64,000 nt of DNA from Corythucha ciliata (GCA_038030265.1 CM075941.1:48236164-48300163); one strand, 5' to 3'; shown: positions 32,530 to 46,440, counted from the first letter of the stretch. Notes: generated by a model not told the origin, from the sequence alone. A program made the numbers and translations.

Positions 32530-34590
32530 ACTGCTAAGTTTTAACCACCGTCGTAAAGCTTTTTTTTTCTTTATTTCTTGTCTTCCCTTTCTTCATTTCT
32601 GAAATCAGGACTCCACTGTGGTTGGGGCTTTGCGGTCGTTGGACTTTCTATCTGTGGTTGAACTTTTTTCGATGTTTGGACCTTTGTCTTGGACCGCCAC
32701 TGGTGGGGTGGTAGGCACGTTACGGATATTGACGACTCATTCGTGTGTCATTTTTCACAAACCCTGATGTATCTTGTTTCCCGTGGTTGTTCTCGAAGAC
32801 GTGCTTGAAAATCAGAGATGGGTCAGTATAACGCGTTACCCATTAAGTCATTATTCCGTTACTATGGCGGTACAATTGTCGGTCGCGGATTACATAGGTT
32901 TCAATTAACGGTACTTCGGCTCTGTTAAAAATGGCCAAAAAGACAAAAAAATCTTTCCCCTCCTTCCTTCTTAGAGAATTGGAAGAAATTCATTTTGTAA
33001 ATAGAGTTTTCCTTGACTGAACTTTACCCCTACAGCCCAAATAACCTTTGTAAACCATGTTTTCAAGACCCAGGATGAGATTGCTTCTATCTTCAACCCC
33101 CTCCCCCTTCCACCAATTGTGCTGCAAACAAAAATCTCTGGAAGGCTAAGTCAAACCGCGGGAGATAAAAGATCTTTATTGAATCAAAGCGCGAGATAGC
33201 TTTTGCTTCTCTAGTTCTTGGAATTTTTTTTTTTTTTTTACCTTCCCTTTTTCGAGATAAAACTTAAGGGGATCATTAATTATCCCCCCTCTATTATTTT
33301 TTTTCTTTCTTCTAAAAAGATCAAACTCTCCAGCTTGGCACCTACACTCCATCCTATAGGTGCTATGCCAGTGGATGGAACCATTAACCTAGCTGAAGAA
33401 GACGGGTGGGAGGGGGGTAACGTTAATCGACAAAAAGTCACTCCTTTGTAAAAAAAGAAAATGAGGTATTGATGTTTAAGAAATTTAGTTGGTGGGGGGG
33501 GGGAGAGAGTTTAATGCAAAGAAAAAGAGTTGAGACTATAAGCAATTGCACATTTTTGATCGGTTTAAGTTTTGTTTTTTACCTATACTAATTACGATCT
33601 CTTGTGTAAGTGAGCGTTGAGAAAATTAATCTTGGAAGGTAGAAACGTGTCAAAACATCTAAAGCTGTCCTTTTTCGAAGCATAATTAAGGTGACAGGCG
33701 TTATAATCATACTGGAAATCTCTCTCGCTCTCAAGCAGTAAAACTTGGCGCACGCGGAAAAGAGTGTGAGGCTGTTTGGTGTTGGAGTGTCGGCGGGGTG
33801 GCGGGGTCGTGGGTGGGGGTAAGAAACTTCGGAAAGTGTAACATCTTGTTATAATTAGCGCAAATTAATCGCTCGGGTCTCGGATGTTGCGATGATTAAT
33901 ATTAGCTCCGCCGTCACACCCCTATATCCCTTCGCCCGCCGCCCGCCCACGTCTTCCTATCGTCAATGATTTCTTATTCACCTCGTAATAACCTTTAACC
34001 GTCGTATTCCAGACTCTCACGTCTTTCACGTTTGAACACTTCTGAAACGGTTGGAAATCTTGTCCCGGCCGAGATTTTAAATGAATCTTTTGAAGTAAAG
34101 CCGTTGGGGTGGGGTGGGGGGGTTAGGTGAGCACGGACAACGAAAATTTTGATATGAAAAGTGATTGATGAATGGCACGAGGGAAAATCAGCCGTGTGAC
34201 AGGTTTTGACGGAAATATATTGGCGTGTGGGGTTTAGTGATGAGGGTGTGTGTGTGGAGGGGGGGGGAACGGTTAAGTTGAGCTGGCGTGGCGTCAAATT
34301 TATAGTGTGGACAGAAGAGGCACGTGAGAGCACGTGTAGTTGACACACAAGCCGGGTGGGACAAAACAAAAGTCAATTCCAAAATTGAACAAAAGCAAAC
34401 AGAATTGAAATGTGCTATCAAAGGGGCTGGCCAAGACTGGACCCTTTCATCGTCAAGACGAATAGTTAATTGTCAGGAACTCACACTGCCAAGTTCCAGT
34501 CCAGTGTGTTGTAGTCAGCTCCTGGTCTTGGGGACGGGGCAGCCATTCCCCCCCCCCCACGAGAATCAGAGAGCTAAATAAGACGTTTAA
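32530..34590. other. No gene recognised
   Basis: AT-rich, with poly-T and poly-G runs. AGAGATGGGTCAGTATAACGCG near 32815 resembles a DNA-transposon end, but no partner was found. Confidence 0.35.
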
Positions 34591-34599
34591 AATAGTTTT

Positions 34600-36950
34600 T
34601 AACCCGCAAAAAGTGGTATTTTAGTAAGCCCTTACCGTAAAAATTGGGGTTTTAAGCGAGTTTTGATGAAATACATTCTTAAGTCAGCAAAATCCAGGAA
34701 ATTGGTTCTTTAGTGAACCAGATCCGCGAAAAATGGTTTCCAGCGATTGTAACCCTTGAAATTAAGTTTTTAAAACGAAATCCGGGAAATAACTCTTTTT
34801 ATTGTGTCAAACCAGCTAAAATCGGTTTTAGTGGGAAGAATAATCGTAATTGGCCCACCCAGTGAAATTGGTTTGCTGGCAACAGAAATTCATGGAATTC
34901 GTTGTTCATAAAATTGACAATTTCCTCATAAAATTGACAATATCCTCATAAAATTAACAATTTCCTTATAACAGGCTATGTATCACGAAAATTTCACGAA
35001 TATGGAGCCATCTCGGTTCCCGCGGACAGCCCTGAAGTCCAAGGAAGAGTCCCGATGCACATTGACCTAGGATTTTGATGCGGATCTAGGATTTTATCTT
35101 GGGAGGGGTTTCTACCATGAATCTCTCCCTTTTTTTCTGAGTTTCAGCCGCAAACATGCCACAGGAACGAATAATTGGCTTTTTCTTAACTTCAACCATG
35201 AATTAGCGATTTTTCCCAAGATTTAACAGTTTTTTCTCAATTTTAGCCGCGAATTCTTTCTTCATTTCTGACGCGAATCACCGCATTTCTTCAATTTTAG
35301 CCGTGAATTAGTGGATGTTCTCAAATTGACCCGCGATTTATCGTTTTTCTCCGTTACAGCGGCGAATAATCGCTTCTTGCCCACTTTAGCCGCGAACTCA
35401 CTCAATTTTTAGCGGCGAATGAGCTCTTCCTCTACATTTCAGACGGCAATTATCGGTTTGTCTCAGTTTTAGCCACGTGTTAACGTTTTATTCCTCTAAT
35501 TTCAGCGTTTTTCTTCACTTCTTAGGGTGCGTTTATCAATGCACTTATTCTACATACAAAGTTTGGATAAGTCTGATTGCTATAGGCCTTTCCGTAAACA
35601 GTAATGTAAAGTTATCCGAGAGATAACCAGTGATTGATAAACGCACTCTTAGCCATGCTAAGTAGCGTTTAACACCGTTTTAGCCGCAAGTTATCTCGTT
35701 TCCTCAATTCTAGCAGCGAATTAGCGTTTTGTTTTCTTAGTTTTAGCTGAGCATTATTTCCTAATTTTAACCGTGAATTATTATTCCTTAATTTCACGCC
35801 TGAATCACCGCTTTTAATCAATTTCAGCTTCGAACTGGAGGATTTTCAAAACATTAGCGTTTATCTCCCATTTCAGCTCCGCGAATGAGCGCCTTTTGTA
35901 ATATTGGCCGTGAATCAACGTAATTTCACAATTTTAGCCGGGAATTAGCGTTTGTATCACACAGTTGTATTAGCGTTTGTGAACAAGCGGAATTACCAAA
36001 AGTATCTAAGAATTAGCGTTTCTTCCATTTTAGCTTCACATTAGCGTTTGTTTGTGCCAAAGTTGTAGTGTATTTCTCGATTTTAGCTGCTGATAAGCTC
36101 TTTCTGCCACGAATTAAATATTTCATTATCTTTATTTTAGCTGCAAATGAGCGTTTGACATCAATTTTAGGCGGGAATAAGCGGTTAGTCTCAGTTTTAG
36201 CCGCGAATAAGCGGCTTTTCTATCACTTGTATCCGTGAATTAGCTTTTTCCTCAATTTTTGCCGCGATCTAAGCGCTTTTTTGTCATTTTTAGTCAAAAT
36301 TACCGCGTTTCCCCAATTTTCTCAAATTGTTCCGCGAATTGGCTTATTTCTCCATTTTAGTTGCGAATGAGTGTTTTACTTCAATTTAAGGCCGGAATTA
36401 GCAGATTTTCTTAGTTTTAGCCACGAATTAGGCGGCTTTCTCAATTTTAGCCGTGAATTAGCAATTTTTTTCAATTGCGCTTTTTTATGTTGTTGCCTCG
36501 AGAAACCACGAATTTGGCGTCAAAAATAGTTGAGCCAGGCGAGCGATGGACTGCAGCTTTTTCTTCATTTTCGCCACATATTAATGTTTTTTTTGTTTTT
36601 TTTTTTCATTTTCAGCCACAAATTAGTGATTTATTTTCGTTTTCTACTACGAGTCAACGCTTTTCTGCCATCGCAAAAGCCGCTATTTGATATTTTAGCG
36701 CTTTTTTTCAACGTTCTCCCGCGTACTTTCCCAAAGAGTAGCACATCAAAACGCTTTCTCAATTTCCTCCGCCTTAAAGGCCTATAGGAATTTGGAATTG
36801 GCGTATTTTCTCAGTTTTGTCCGCGACGTTGCCTTCAGATATCTCGAATTGGTGTATTTTTCCTAATTTAAGTGGAAAATGATCGCTTGTTCTCAATATT
36901 TGCAGCTAACCATCGCTTTAAAACTTAAAAATCCTCTTTATTTTTTTTCA
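34600..36950. repeat. Long degenerate minisatellite
   Basis: 34600-34900 has units resembling 'GAAATTGGTTTTTTAGTG'. From about 35120 to 36900 the dominant unit is TTTCTCAATTTTAGCCGCGAATTAGCG, about 30-40 bp, strongly diverged. It is the complement of the unit at 1480-2300. A GCGGATCTAGGATTTT terminus near 35079 and a TTTGGATCCGC terminus near 37505 look like hAT ends, but no matching 8-bp duplication was seen. Confidence 0.6.
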
Positions 36951-36959
36951 TCTATTTAT

Positions 36960-39900
36960 GCTTTTCGGTGCCCCCCCCCCCATTGAATGGTGGCCCCACC
37001 ATCACCAGATCGCCTCTTCGTCGAGAAATTATCATTCTGTGCAGATCTCCCTTCAACAGTCATCCTTTGGTTGATGAAATGTTATGGAAGATATCTCTGG
37101 AATGACTATCAACAAATTTTTGGCGGATGCCATGTTCTTAGGGGGGGGGGGAGTTTAAACCCCTAAAACCCACCCCGTAAATCCGCGACTGATACGAACA
37201 AACGCTCCGGTCTCGAAAAAAAGCCGCAAAATTGGACGCTGTTTAAGACACCGTGGCAAGCACACTTTCGGTTGTTGTTGCTTTTTAACGAGTGCTCGTA
37301 CATGTGGACCTAGAGTTGAGAAAATCGGCAGATTCCAGCGACCGTTTAAGAGCCACTGCACTAGCGTCTACTCTCTGATGTGTGTCAGGCCTGCAACTGC
37401 CTGTGTTTCCTTGGTTGAGCATGCGGTTCAGGGGACTCGTAAAATAAATCACGTCCACCTCAGACCAGTACCTTTGAGAAAATGGCCCAAAAATGACCCC
37501 CCCCCTTTGGATCCGCTACTAAATCCCCCAGTCGAGAAAGGCCCGAGATACGCGGTTCCGTTCAATTTTAAATGACCATTTTTGTCCAAACGCAGGAGTC
37601 GGTCCTTTTCAGGTGAAGACATGCTTCTTGATGAGCAGGAACAAACAGACTATAACCTGTCGATTTATTATGACAAGGACGTAACCTCAACTTGTTACTC
37701 CAGAGAAGACCTGTTCTTCCAAGTTCGATTTTAAGCTATTCGGCTGGACAAATATGAAAAAATTTCACCACAAATTCCCCTACAGAAAAAAAAACAACAA
37801 AACTGTAGCTAGTCTTTCTCACGCATAACTAACAGGTCTTGAAGGGCGGGTTTTCTCTTTGCCTCAAAGACCGCCAACTGTCAGTGAGAGACCAGATTTT
37901 TTTTTTTTTTTCCTCCCCAGTTCGTTTCACCGCTTTAAAAGAAATGGAATATTTCATAAAATGTCTTTTATTCAACCGTCAACTCATAAAAAAAAACTCA
38001 CGTAGAGATTATTCAAAGTTTAGAATAAAAAGAAAGGGAAAGGGAACAAAAAATTGTACTCTCCATACTTAGAAGTGGGAATTCACTATAAAAAGATATC
38101 GGATTTCTTTAAGGGAATGCCTTCTCTCCTTTCAGAACTTTTTTTTTTCTTCTTTCTCAACAGCGACCTAAGCAGAAGAACTTCTTCTTTTTTTTTTTAA
38201 AAAAAAAGAAAAAGAGTATACGATTGCCGAACGTAATTCCGCTTTTATATTGACTAAAACATACGAACGCATTATTTGTGGATTATAAAAGTTTCAGGTC
38301 TTCCTCAAGGAAAAACGATGAGGAATCGTCTTCTAAAGGGGGGGGGGGAATAAAAGTAATTTTATTTTCATCCGTTGGGGTAGATAATACTTTCAAGACT
38401 ATGAAAGTGAAAACGAAAGAAAAAAATGGGATGAGGGGGGGCGAAGGATGGGAGGAACCTCCAAATAACACTTCCCTGGTGGAGTATGAAACATATCTGG
38501 GGATTTGATGGCTTTAAGAAGAAAAAAAGAGGATTGATCTGGAGAAGTTTTTCGTTCCTATATCCGAAGGATAAAGTTGAACACCTAAAGGTCACGAAAG
38601 CAACAAGTACATATGGCAACTCTACAAATCGTAAAAGAAATGTGGAATTGGGGGGGGGGGCAGATACGATTTTGTTTTAATTGTTGTTTATATGTGTCGC
38701 TGATTTGAGTTGATTTGATATTAAATTATGTGTCCGAAGTTTCGATTTTGGCCACCTTATCAAATTATTTGCCCCAATTTCACACCTTTCAAGATTTTGT
38801 AGCTCGTTGAATTCTCTGCCCACTCTTAGTGGGGGAAATAAACAGACGCAAGAGTTGTAAGTGCCGTCTTCATCAACCATAAAGGAACGTGGGAAACAAT
38901 AAAAAAAAAAGAAGAAAATAAGAGTAAAACGCCTCGGAATTGCCCGGAAAATCGAGGAAAACGATTGCACTTGATGGCGGGTCAAAGAACATTGTGTTCT
39001 AAAGCGAAGCGAAAATAAAAACTCCTCGAACTGAATTAAGCCGCGCGGGTTGGTTCTCTTGTTTTTGCACTTTTCTGAGGCAATTCGGGAAGAGGTTCGG
39101 AAGACTCAAGTGGCCACTTGAGTGTTTTCCAGAAGGACTTTTCATTCTCTCTCTCTTCCCCCTCCCCCTCCCAACCTGCCCCCTTACAAACCAACACACT
39201 ACCGTCAATTTTTAAGCTCTTGTCTTTTCACGAAGAAAGAACAAGAAATTAGAACTTTGCAAGAAAATTAGCTCCGCTGGTCCCTCCAGAGACACTGCCG
39301 GTTTTAATTTTCGTTCAACTGTTGAATTATTCTCCTCTCTTATCTTTGTACTTATTTAAAACTGCTCCTTGATTTAATGGTGAAATTAAACAAAGGAGGC
39401 TTAATAACACCAATTTGCAGTTGTACAGTGCAGTATGAGTCCTGCACTGTCCTTTCAAAAAGTTTGTAAAATTCTACAGAAAAGTCAATAAACACAATAC
39501 AAATAAAATTACAGTCGAGTTCTTTCCAGCTAATCGCATTTTTACATCATTTCAAAGGGGTAGAAAACAGCGGGGATCTTTTCGTTTATCGTTTACGCGT
39601 CCCCTACTCAAAAGATTCCTGGAATCGCAAGCCCGTGTTATTGAAAATCCCCTCGATTCTCTCGGTTTCCTTTAAATATTTTAGTCTCATTTACAAAAAC
39701 TTGAAAGCCTTTTAATTTATAGCGTTCGAAAAAGAAACAAGTTGAAAGACTGAATAATTAAGGTCGCCAGTTTCCATTAAATAGATAGTCTGGATTAAAA
39801 TATTCCAACCACCCCGTCTACTCTTATACCTTAGTTAAAGCCTCGGGACAAATGCTAGTCGTACAAATTACCTCAATATATCTCGTATTGTCATAATCAA

Positions 39901-40570
39901 ATAAAGCTCATTAAAGCGGTTCCAACAATAACAAAGATGAGATTTTGTTTTTGGATAGGTTGGAGGATGGAATGGGGGGGGGGGATCGATTTAACAATTA
40001 GGAATTATCTATCCTGTGTAATCTCGTATCAAGAAGCCGAGAAACTGTAATGTGTGCACAAATTAGCGTGCGTATACTCGAATGCGGGGAGCTTTTACGC
40101 GTAACAAAAGGGTTTGAATTGATATATTCGAACACCCGTGAAATATATATATATTCTTTCTTTCTTTCTTTTAATTTAACGTGAACTTTATTGTGAATTT
40201 GTCACATTTAGTTTTGCTAACAGGGAGTTTCAATTAATTAACCTGGCCCTTGTAAGTGAGATCGTTGTCCACTGACAAGCCTCGCATTTCTTTACATACA
40301 TTGTCTAATTTGAATGAATTAATTTAACTAAATAACAAATATTTCAGCGAAAAATTAATATTCAAAAGAAAGTAAGGAGCAACAGTGTTGTGACTAGAGA
40401 TGGGTAACACAGGCTATTTAATTCGAAAAATCGGTGGGACGTTTCCGTTTTATAGCCCAGCCAAAGACTGAAGAACATCGAATCTCCACCTAGGTTCTCA
40501 CTGAGAGCTTCCCCTTACATCTTCCATTGTACAGCCGTTTGCCTCCTAAACTTTTGAAACTTCTTAGCAC
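36960..40570. other. No gene recognised
   Basis: AT-rich sequence with many homopolymer runs (poly-C at 36971, poly-G at 37140, 38339, 38649 and 39975) and a TTTCTTTCTTTC microsatellite near 40156. Short frames carry no domain. A CAGTCGCGGATTTACGGGG-type hAT end (minus strand) is present near 37190. Confidence 0.4.
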
Positions 40571-40579
40571 TCGGGGATT

Positions 40580-42272
40580 GCGGTTCCATTATTTATTCAG
40601 TGGGCCCGCACCCGGCCTAGCCGAGCCCGAAGCGCTTAAGCCGTTACCGGCTCATACGCCATGCCCTTAGGGTCGGACTCGGAAAAGCCTAATGCGGGTC
40701 CGCAAACCTATCTACGACATTCACAAACTGAAGGACTCGGACCCTCTCGGCCCTCGAGAATGTGATGCCTGGCAACCTATCTGTCCCGAAAATGCGGAAA
40801 CGAGTAGGCGCATACCTCTCACACTCCCCTAAAAATAAGTGCATAGCCGATTCCTCTTCCAACTCGTAGCCCCGACACATTGGGTCTGCCACCATTCCCA
40901 TTGTGTGGAGGTGCTTGCGTAGCGCATAGTGGCCTGTAAACATCCCCACAACTCTTCGCATGCTGCCTCCACTTAGTGATGGCAGCCACATCGTCGCCTC
41001 CCTGTCCCATTCCCGAATGCAAGCCCTCGCTTGCCGACAGGCTTATAGCCTATTCCAACTCCTGGCGGCCTCCCTATCCGCCCAATCCTTTATCTGGGCT
41101 ATCCCCGCTGTCTTGGAGACCGCAATAGTCGGCTCAGGTCCCCATACTTCCTTATTTGCCCCCTGTTTCGCCATTTCATCAGTTTTCTCATTCCCCTCGT
41201 ATCCCCTTTGTCCAGGGATCCACGCGAGGGTCACTTCATTACCCATTCCCTGTAGCCTTGTGATGGCCCGCCGACAGTCCGCCACCAAGGCCGACTCCAC
41301 CACCGTCCCCAGGGCTGCGCGGCTGTTCGCGTAGATCACCACTTCCCTGAACCTCACATGCTTCCTAATTAGCTCCAGGACACAGTAATTTATCGCCACG
41401 ACCTCTGCTTGAAAAACCGTGGTCAACTTTCCTAGGGGCCTACAGTTTCCACCTTCAAACTCCGGTATCCAGAACCCAAATCCTGTCATCCCCGATTCCA
41501 ACTTAGACCCATCCGTGATTCATGGTTCCCTCTTGCACCCTGAATTCCACTCTCGTACTAACTCGAATCCGTATCTTCCTTCCCAAGTCCAATCGCTTCA
41601 CGGTTTTGTCACTCCTCATCTGGGTGACAGGCGCCACCCGCTGGAGCTCCGTCGCTACTTCCCTGTGTCCCAAATCTCTCCCCCTAACCGCCCATTTCCC
41701 ATGGACTTGCAACCCATAACATGTTTCCATTGCGCGCATCTTGACCTCCAAATATAGGGGTCGCAGCCGAAGCAACATTTCAATCGCTGCCGTTGGAGTC
41801 GTCCTGAAGGCCCTCAGAGCCGCCAGACAGGCCAGACACTGGACCCTGCCGAGCAACTCCCGCCCCCAGGACCACTCCACCACTTTCCACCAATAAGCCA
41901 AAGCGCCATACAATATTCTGGGCCTAATTATACCTGTGTATAGCCACAGCATCCGTTGGGGGGTTAAGCCCCAGGTACTCCCCACTACTCGCCTACATTG
42001 ATGAAATGTCCTTACCGCTCGTTTACACACATTGTCCACGTGGGTCCTGCACGACAGTTTACCGTTCAGGGTCACCCCCAAATATTTAGCTTCTGACACC
42101 CTTTCTATTTCTCTTCCGTTCATCCTAATTGGCCCCCACCTTGCCAAGCTCCTCTTCTTCGCAAAGAGTATAAGCTTGGCTTTTTCCGGGTTTACCGCAA
42201 GTCCTCTGTCTGCACACCAGTTATTCATTACGTGAACCGCCTGATTCATGAGACCACACAAGGTGCTCAAGT
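40580..42272 (-). pseudogene. RNase-H-bearing LINE (I-group), 5'-truncated
   Basis: Minus strand. 42270-41503 is the RT palm end and thumb (NWCADRGLAVNPEKAKLILF, SEAKYLGVTLNGKL, GIIRPRILYGALAYWW, AALRAFRTTPTAAIEMLL). A frameshift near 41510 separates it from an RNase H domain (ITDGSKLESG, FQAEVVAI, YANSRAAL where Asp would be expected, GNEKTDEMAKQGA). 40991-40689 is the tail with a zinc-finger-like CRGYELEEESAMHLFLGEC. The catalytic YADD lies beyond the truncation. The 5' edge abuts the BEL element at about 42275. Confidence 0.8.
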
Positions 42273-42301
42273 CCTTGAGTCAAGTGATCAAATCGCGAGT
42301 A

Positions 42302-44140
42302 TTTCAAACTTAGAGTTAAGGTTGATAGGTTGGCTAGTTTAGATAAGCGAAAAACATTTTCGTCGGGTGATTTATTAGAAATCACAGAAACCCTGGAACA
42401 GAACAGAAGAACGCTATCATCGATAAGTTTTATGACCTCTCAGTTTGCGAAGAGTTGCCGAAGAACTGTACCCTTGATCAAATAAATGAAAATTTAGAAA
42501 AGTTCCTCTCCCTGTGTTTCTCGTTGGATTCAAAAGTTCGTGAAAGATATCAATCTCCCAGGGCCAGTTTGAGTAATTTTCCAAGTCAATCGAATCTAGT
42601 TGAAGATGATGCTGCAAGTCAGTTGGAGATAGACGCTTCATCACCCCCTCCACAAGTTGAGCCAATTTGTAGATCCCCGTCTTGCAGGGACTTCGCCTAC
42701 AAACAGTCCAATTTTATTTTGCCCAAAATTTCTTGCTAAATCACTAGAGGATTGGATGAATTTCAAGTCTCTTTTTAAGTCGCTCATTATCGAAAATCGT
42801 GAAATCGACGACATTCAACGTCTTCATTACCTTCGAACTACGGTGAAAGGCGAGCCCCTACAATTAATAGAGTCGTTACCCTTTGAAGGCTATAATTTCG
42901 GTGTAGCTTGGGACACTTTAGCGTCGCGTTAGGACCAACCCAGAGCTGTCCCGGCAGCACATTGGTCCAAAATTGTCAATTATCCTCAAATTCGAAAGGA
43001 TGCTCGATCTTTGTCAAACCTCACCTCGACTGTCAAAACTAATATCAGTGCCTTAAAAGTCTTGGAGCTTCCGGTTGAGTCTTGGTCGTTCGTAGTGATT
43101 CATACCATCCTTCAAAAATTAGATCCTTCGACTCGAGAGGCTTTCGAAATTCAGCAAAACGAACCCTTTCCGTCGTACAACGATTTAATCACGTTTCTGG
43201 AAAAAACAGTCAACTCGTTAAGGGCTGCAGAAATATTCAGTAGTCCTCATCCACCCCTCTTCTTGTCGAGGCAAAATATTAAGCCTAAAAGGGAATCTCG
43301 TTCGCTTGTAACAGTTTCGAGTGCAAAATGTGTCGCTTGTCACCACAGTAACCAACACGAGGAAGAGTTGTCCAAATGTAAAAAATTCCTCTCGCTGAAA
43401 CCATTTGACCGTTACACTTTGGCTAAAAAAGGTGGCCTTTGTTTAAAGTGTTTGAAATCGTCGCGCACAATCAGAGATTGTGGGGCCAAAGGTTCGTGTT
43501 CGTCTTGTGGTGCAAATCATCACTCTCTGCTGCACTATTCGTCCAGACCAGTTGAAAGGGAATGCTCTTCCACGGACAGTTCGAGCTCTTCATTAGACCC
43601 CAAAGGCAACCCTTCAAATTCACCCTCTTTGCTGTCTCACAATTCCCTTTGTCGGACCCTCCAAACGGTTCTGTTGTCAACTACAATTGTCGACGTCCAT
43701 TGTAACGGTCGTGTTCGTAGTTGTCGAGCATTACTAGACACTGGAAGTCAGAATTCGTTTATTGTGAGTCGTCTAGCTGATGAATGGGGTCTACCTAAGC
43801 TGAAGGTCAACGTTGCGGTCTCAGGCATGGGTAAAACAAAAGTAGCTGCAATAAAAGACTGCGTTCAATTAACTCTTTCGGCGGTTGGGTGTACCGCTCC
43901 CCTTTGTCGCGTTCGCTCTCTTCATATCGACCAAATTTCGGGTAAACTTCCCTCGACGTCCTTGTTTGTTAATCTCTGGGATCACGTTAAACCCCTACGC
44001 TTGGCTGATCCCGAATTTGGTACTCCTCGAGAGGTCGATTCGATACCGCCCGAATTCCGTCGAAGCCAAACGTCCCTGTCATTTGAGGGGGGAAAAGTCG
44101 ACCTTCAAAGTTCTTGGATTGCTATGGGACGTGCAAGCTG
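42302..44140 (+). pseudogene. BEL Gag and protease
   Basis: Gag begins truncated (VDRLASLDKRKTFSSGDLLEI), shifts frame near 42420, then shows SLEDWMNFKSLFKSLI and REIDDIQRLHYLRTTVKGEP, the retroviral-aspartyl/DUF1759-type Gag signature of BEL elements. A TAG at 42930 interrupts it. Two zinc-binding runs follow (CVACHHSNQHEEELSKC and GLCLKC...CSSCGANHHSLLH). The aspartic protease active site is ALLDTGSQNSFI. Protease homology ends with LADPEFGTPREVD near 44035. Confidence 0.85.
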
Positions 44141-46440
44141 ATTGTTTTCGTTTCAGCATCGTCGACATCGCTCCTGCTTCAACTAAAAGAGGCGTCCTGT
44201 CTTCGATCGCAAAAATTGTTGACCCTGTGGGATGGTTAGCCCCAGTTGTTCTTTTGGCTAAATTGATCCTCAAAGATCTCTGGTCACGTCAATTGGATTG
44301 GGACACCCCTTTGCCAGAAGATCTCGAGGAAACTTAAAATCGTTTTGTTAACAGCCTGTCTGAATTGTCCAGAGTGAGTATCAGTCGCCCATTTCGGCGC
44401 ATGAACGAAGAGGCTATTCTTTATTTACACGCGTTTGGGGACGCATCAGAAAGGGCATACGGTGGCGTCGTCTACCTCGTGGTGTCAGGCCCAAATCGCG
44501 TCGAGCCATATTTAATCGTGGCAAAAACAAGAGTCTCGCCTTCAAAACCAAAATTGACGTTGCCCAGGCTCGAGCTACAAGCTACTGTTTTAGTTTCAAA
44601 ACTCGTCAAATATTGTATCGGCGCCTTTAACAACCAAGCGTCTTCGAAATTGTCGGGCATATTTTGTTGGACCGATTCGACGGTCACCCTACACTGGGTC
44701 AGGTCCACCGCCACTTTATGGCACACCTTCGTGGCTAACAGGGTCAGTACAATTCAGGAAAATACTGAGCTGTCTTGGTGGGGCCATGTTCGTTCTGAAG
44801 ACAACCCGGCCGATTTTGCCTCGCGGGGACTGTCTCCTTCCGATTTGCCATCGTGCACAAAATGGTGGAAGGGGCCCACCTGGCTTTCGTCAGACCCATC
44901 TTTGTGGCCGTGTGACACGACAAAATCTTATGAAATCCCTGCTGAAGTTGAGATGGAAAGAAAATCGCCAGTCGTCAAATCCCTTCTGTCAAATTCGGGC
45001 CCCACGAACTCGTTGTGTCCAATGTTGAGCCATTTTTCGTCTTTGTTAGAACTCCAGAGAGTCACAGCGTATTGTATGAGGGCTGTCATCCCATCCAGTC
45101 GTCGGGGCAAGGGTCCCCTTAGAACGCCCGAGTTAGCAAAGGCCCTTAAGTATTGGGTAAAACACGTTCAAATCTTTGAGCAGGACGATTTGGTGGATCG
45201 GCTGGCAACATCAAAAGAACTGCCAGCTAAGTTTGCTCGATTGATGCCCCATCTCGATAGCGAAAATATTACTCGGGTTGGAGGACGTCTTAGCTTGCCC
45301 CACGAAAACGAAGGAAACCTCCGCCCCATTCTTTTGCCTTCAAAGTCGAAATTTACTTAATTACTCGTCGAATTTTACCATAGCTCATTTGGCCACTTGG
45401 GCCTTCAGACTTTGCAGGATGCATTGCAGTCAAAATTTTGGATTATTTCAGCCCGAAGAGTCATTCGCTCAGTTATTTTTCGTTGCGTTCAATGTCACAA
45501 GTTGAAGCCCAAATTTCCGACGCCCCTTATGTCAACCTTACCATCGGCGCGCACGACAGTCGCCAGAGCCTTCGAGAGGGTCGGAATCGATTTTTGTGGG
45601 CCCGTCTTCGTCAAATCTTCCAATCTAAGAAAGGCACCGAAATTAAAATCGTACATCGCCGTCTTTACGTGTATGACAACTAGAGCGACTCATTTGGAGT
45701 TAGCAATGGACTTGTCAACTGCGACCTTTCTTGCCGCACTCGATCGCTTTGTTTCCCGAAGAGGTTTACCATCGCATATCTTTTCAGACAACGGCACGAA
45801 TTTTCGGGGAGCAGATTCGGAACTTCGTAAGTTTCTCTCAAATTCAGAAGTCAACTCGGTCATTGCTGAAAAATTGTGCATGAAACAAATTGAATGGCAC
45901 TTCAATCCACCCTCTGCCCCTCACTTCGGAGGAGTTTGGGAGTCGATGGTAAAATCAGTCAAAATCCACTTGGTGAAGACTATCGGACAAGCAGTGTTGA
46001 CTTATGAGGAATTATACACAGTTATCACTCGCGTTGAAGCGTCGCTGAACTCCCGGCCGATGTGAACTCCGGTCGGATCCCAATGATTTCGCCGCCTTGA
46101 CTCCCGGTCATTTCCTCATGTTTCAGCCCCTCCTCGCGCTCCCCTCTCCTCAGTCTGGTGCAGACTCGTTGGGTCATTTGAGACGATGGGATTGGTCAAG
46201 CGCTTGCAGGATTTGTTTTGGAAAAGATGGACCAAGGAGTATTTGTCTACACTCCAATCAAGATCAAAATGGACTCAGAAAAGCGATAATTTGCAGATTG
46301 GTTCTCTAGGTATAGTTAAAGAGGACAATCTCCTTCCCCTATCATGGAAATTGGGTCGGATTGTCGAAACTTTTCCCGGAAAGGACCAACAGGTTCGCGT
46401 CGCCACTGTTAAAAATACCGGAACTCATCAACGGTAAAAT
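44075..46440 (+). pseudogene. BEL A17-like region, RNase H and integrase
   Basis: Begins with KVLGLLWDVQADCF and KRGVLSSIAKIVDPVGWLAP, the region that follows RT in BEL elements. RNase H: LHAFGDASERAYGGVVYLV, LPRLELQATVLVSKL, CWTDSTVTLHW, NPADFASRGL. Integrase: zinc finger (HSSFGHLG...CVQCHKLK), then Asp in GIDFCGPVF, Asp in FSDNGTNFRG and Glu in GGVWESMVKS, so the DDE set is complete. Stops at 44336, 45360 and 46063 and frame changes to the end make it inactive. The tail reaches KRPVVKLAPLPI near 46490 in another frame. Confidence 0.85.

Noticed and set aside
35075..37520. hAT element bounded by GCGGATCTAGG and TTTGGATCCGC
   Set aside because: The outermost bases do not match CAGTG and no 8-bp duplication was visible, so it is kept only as a hint.
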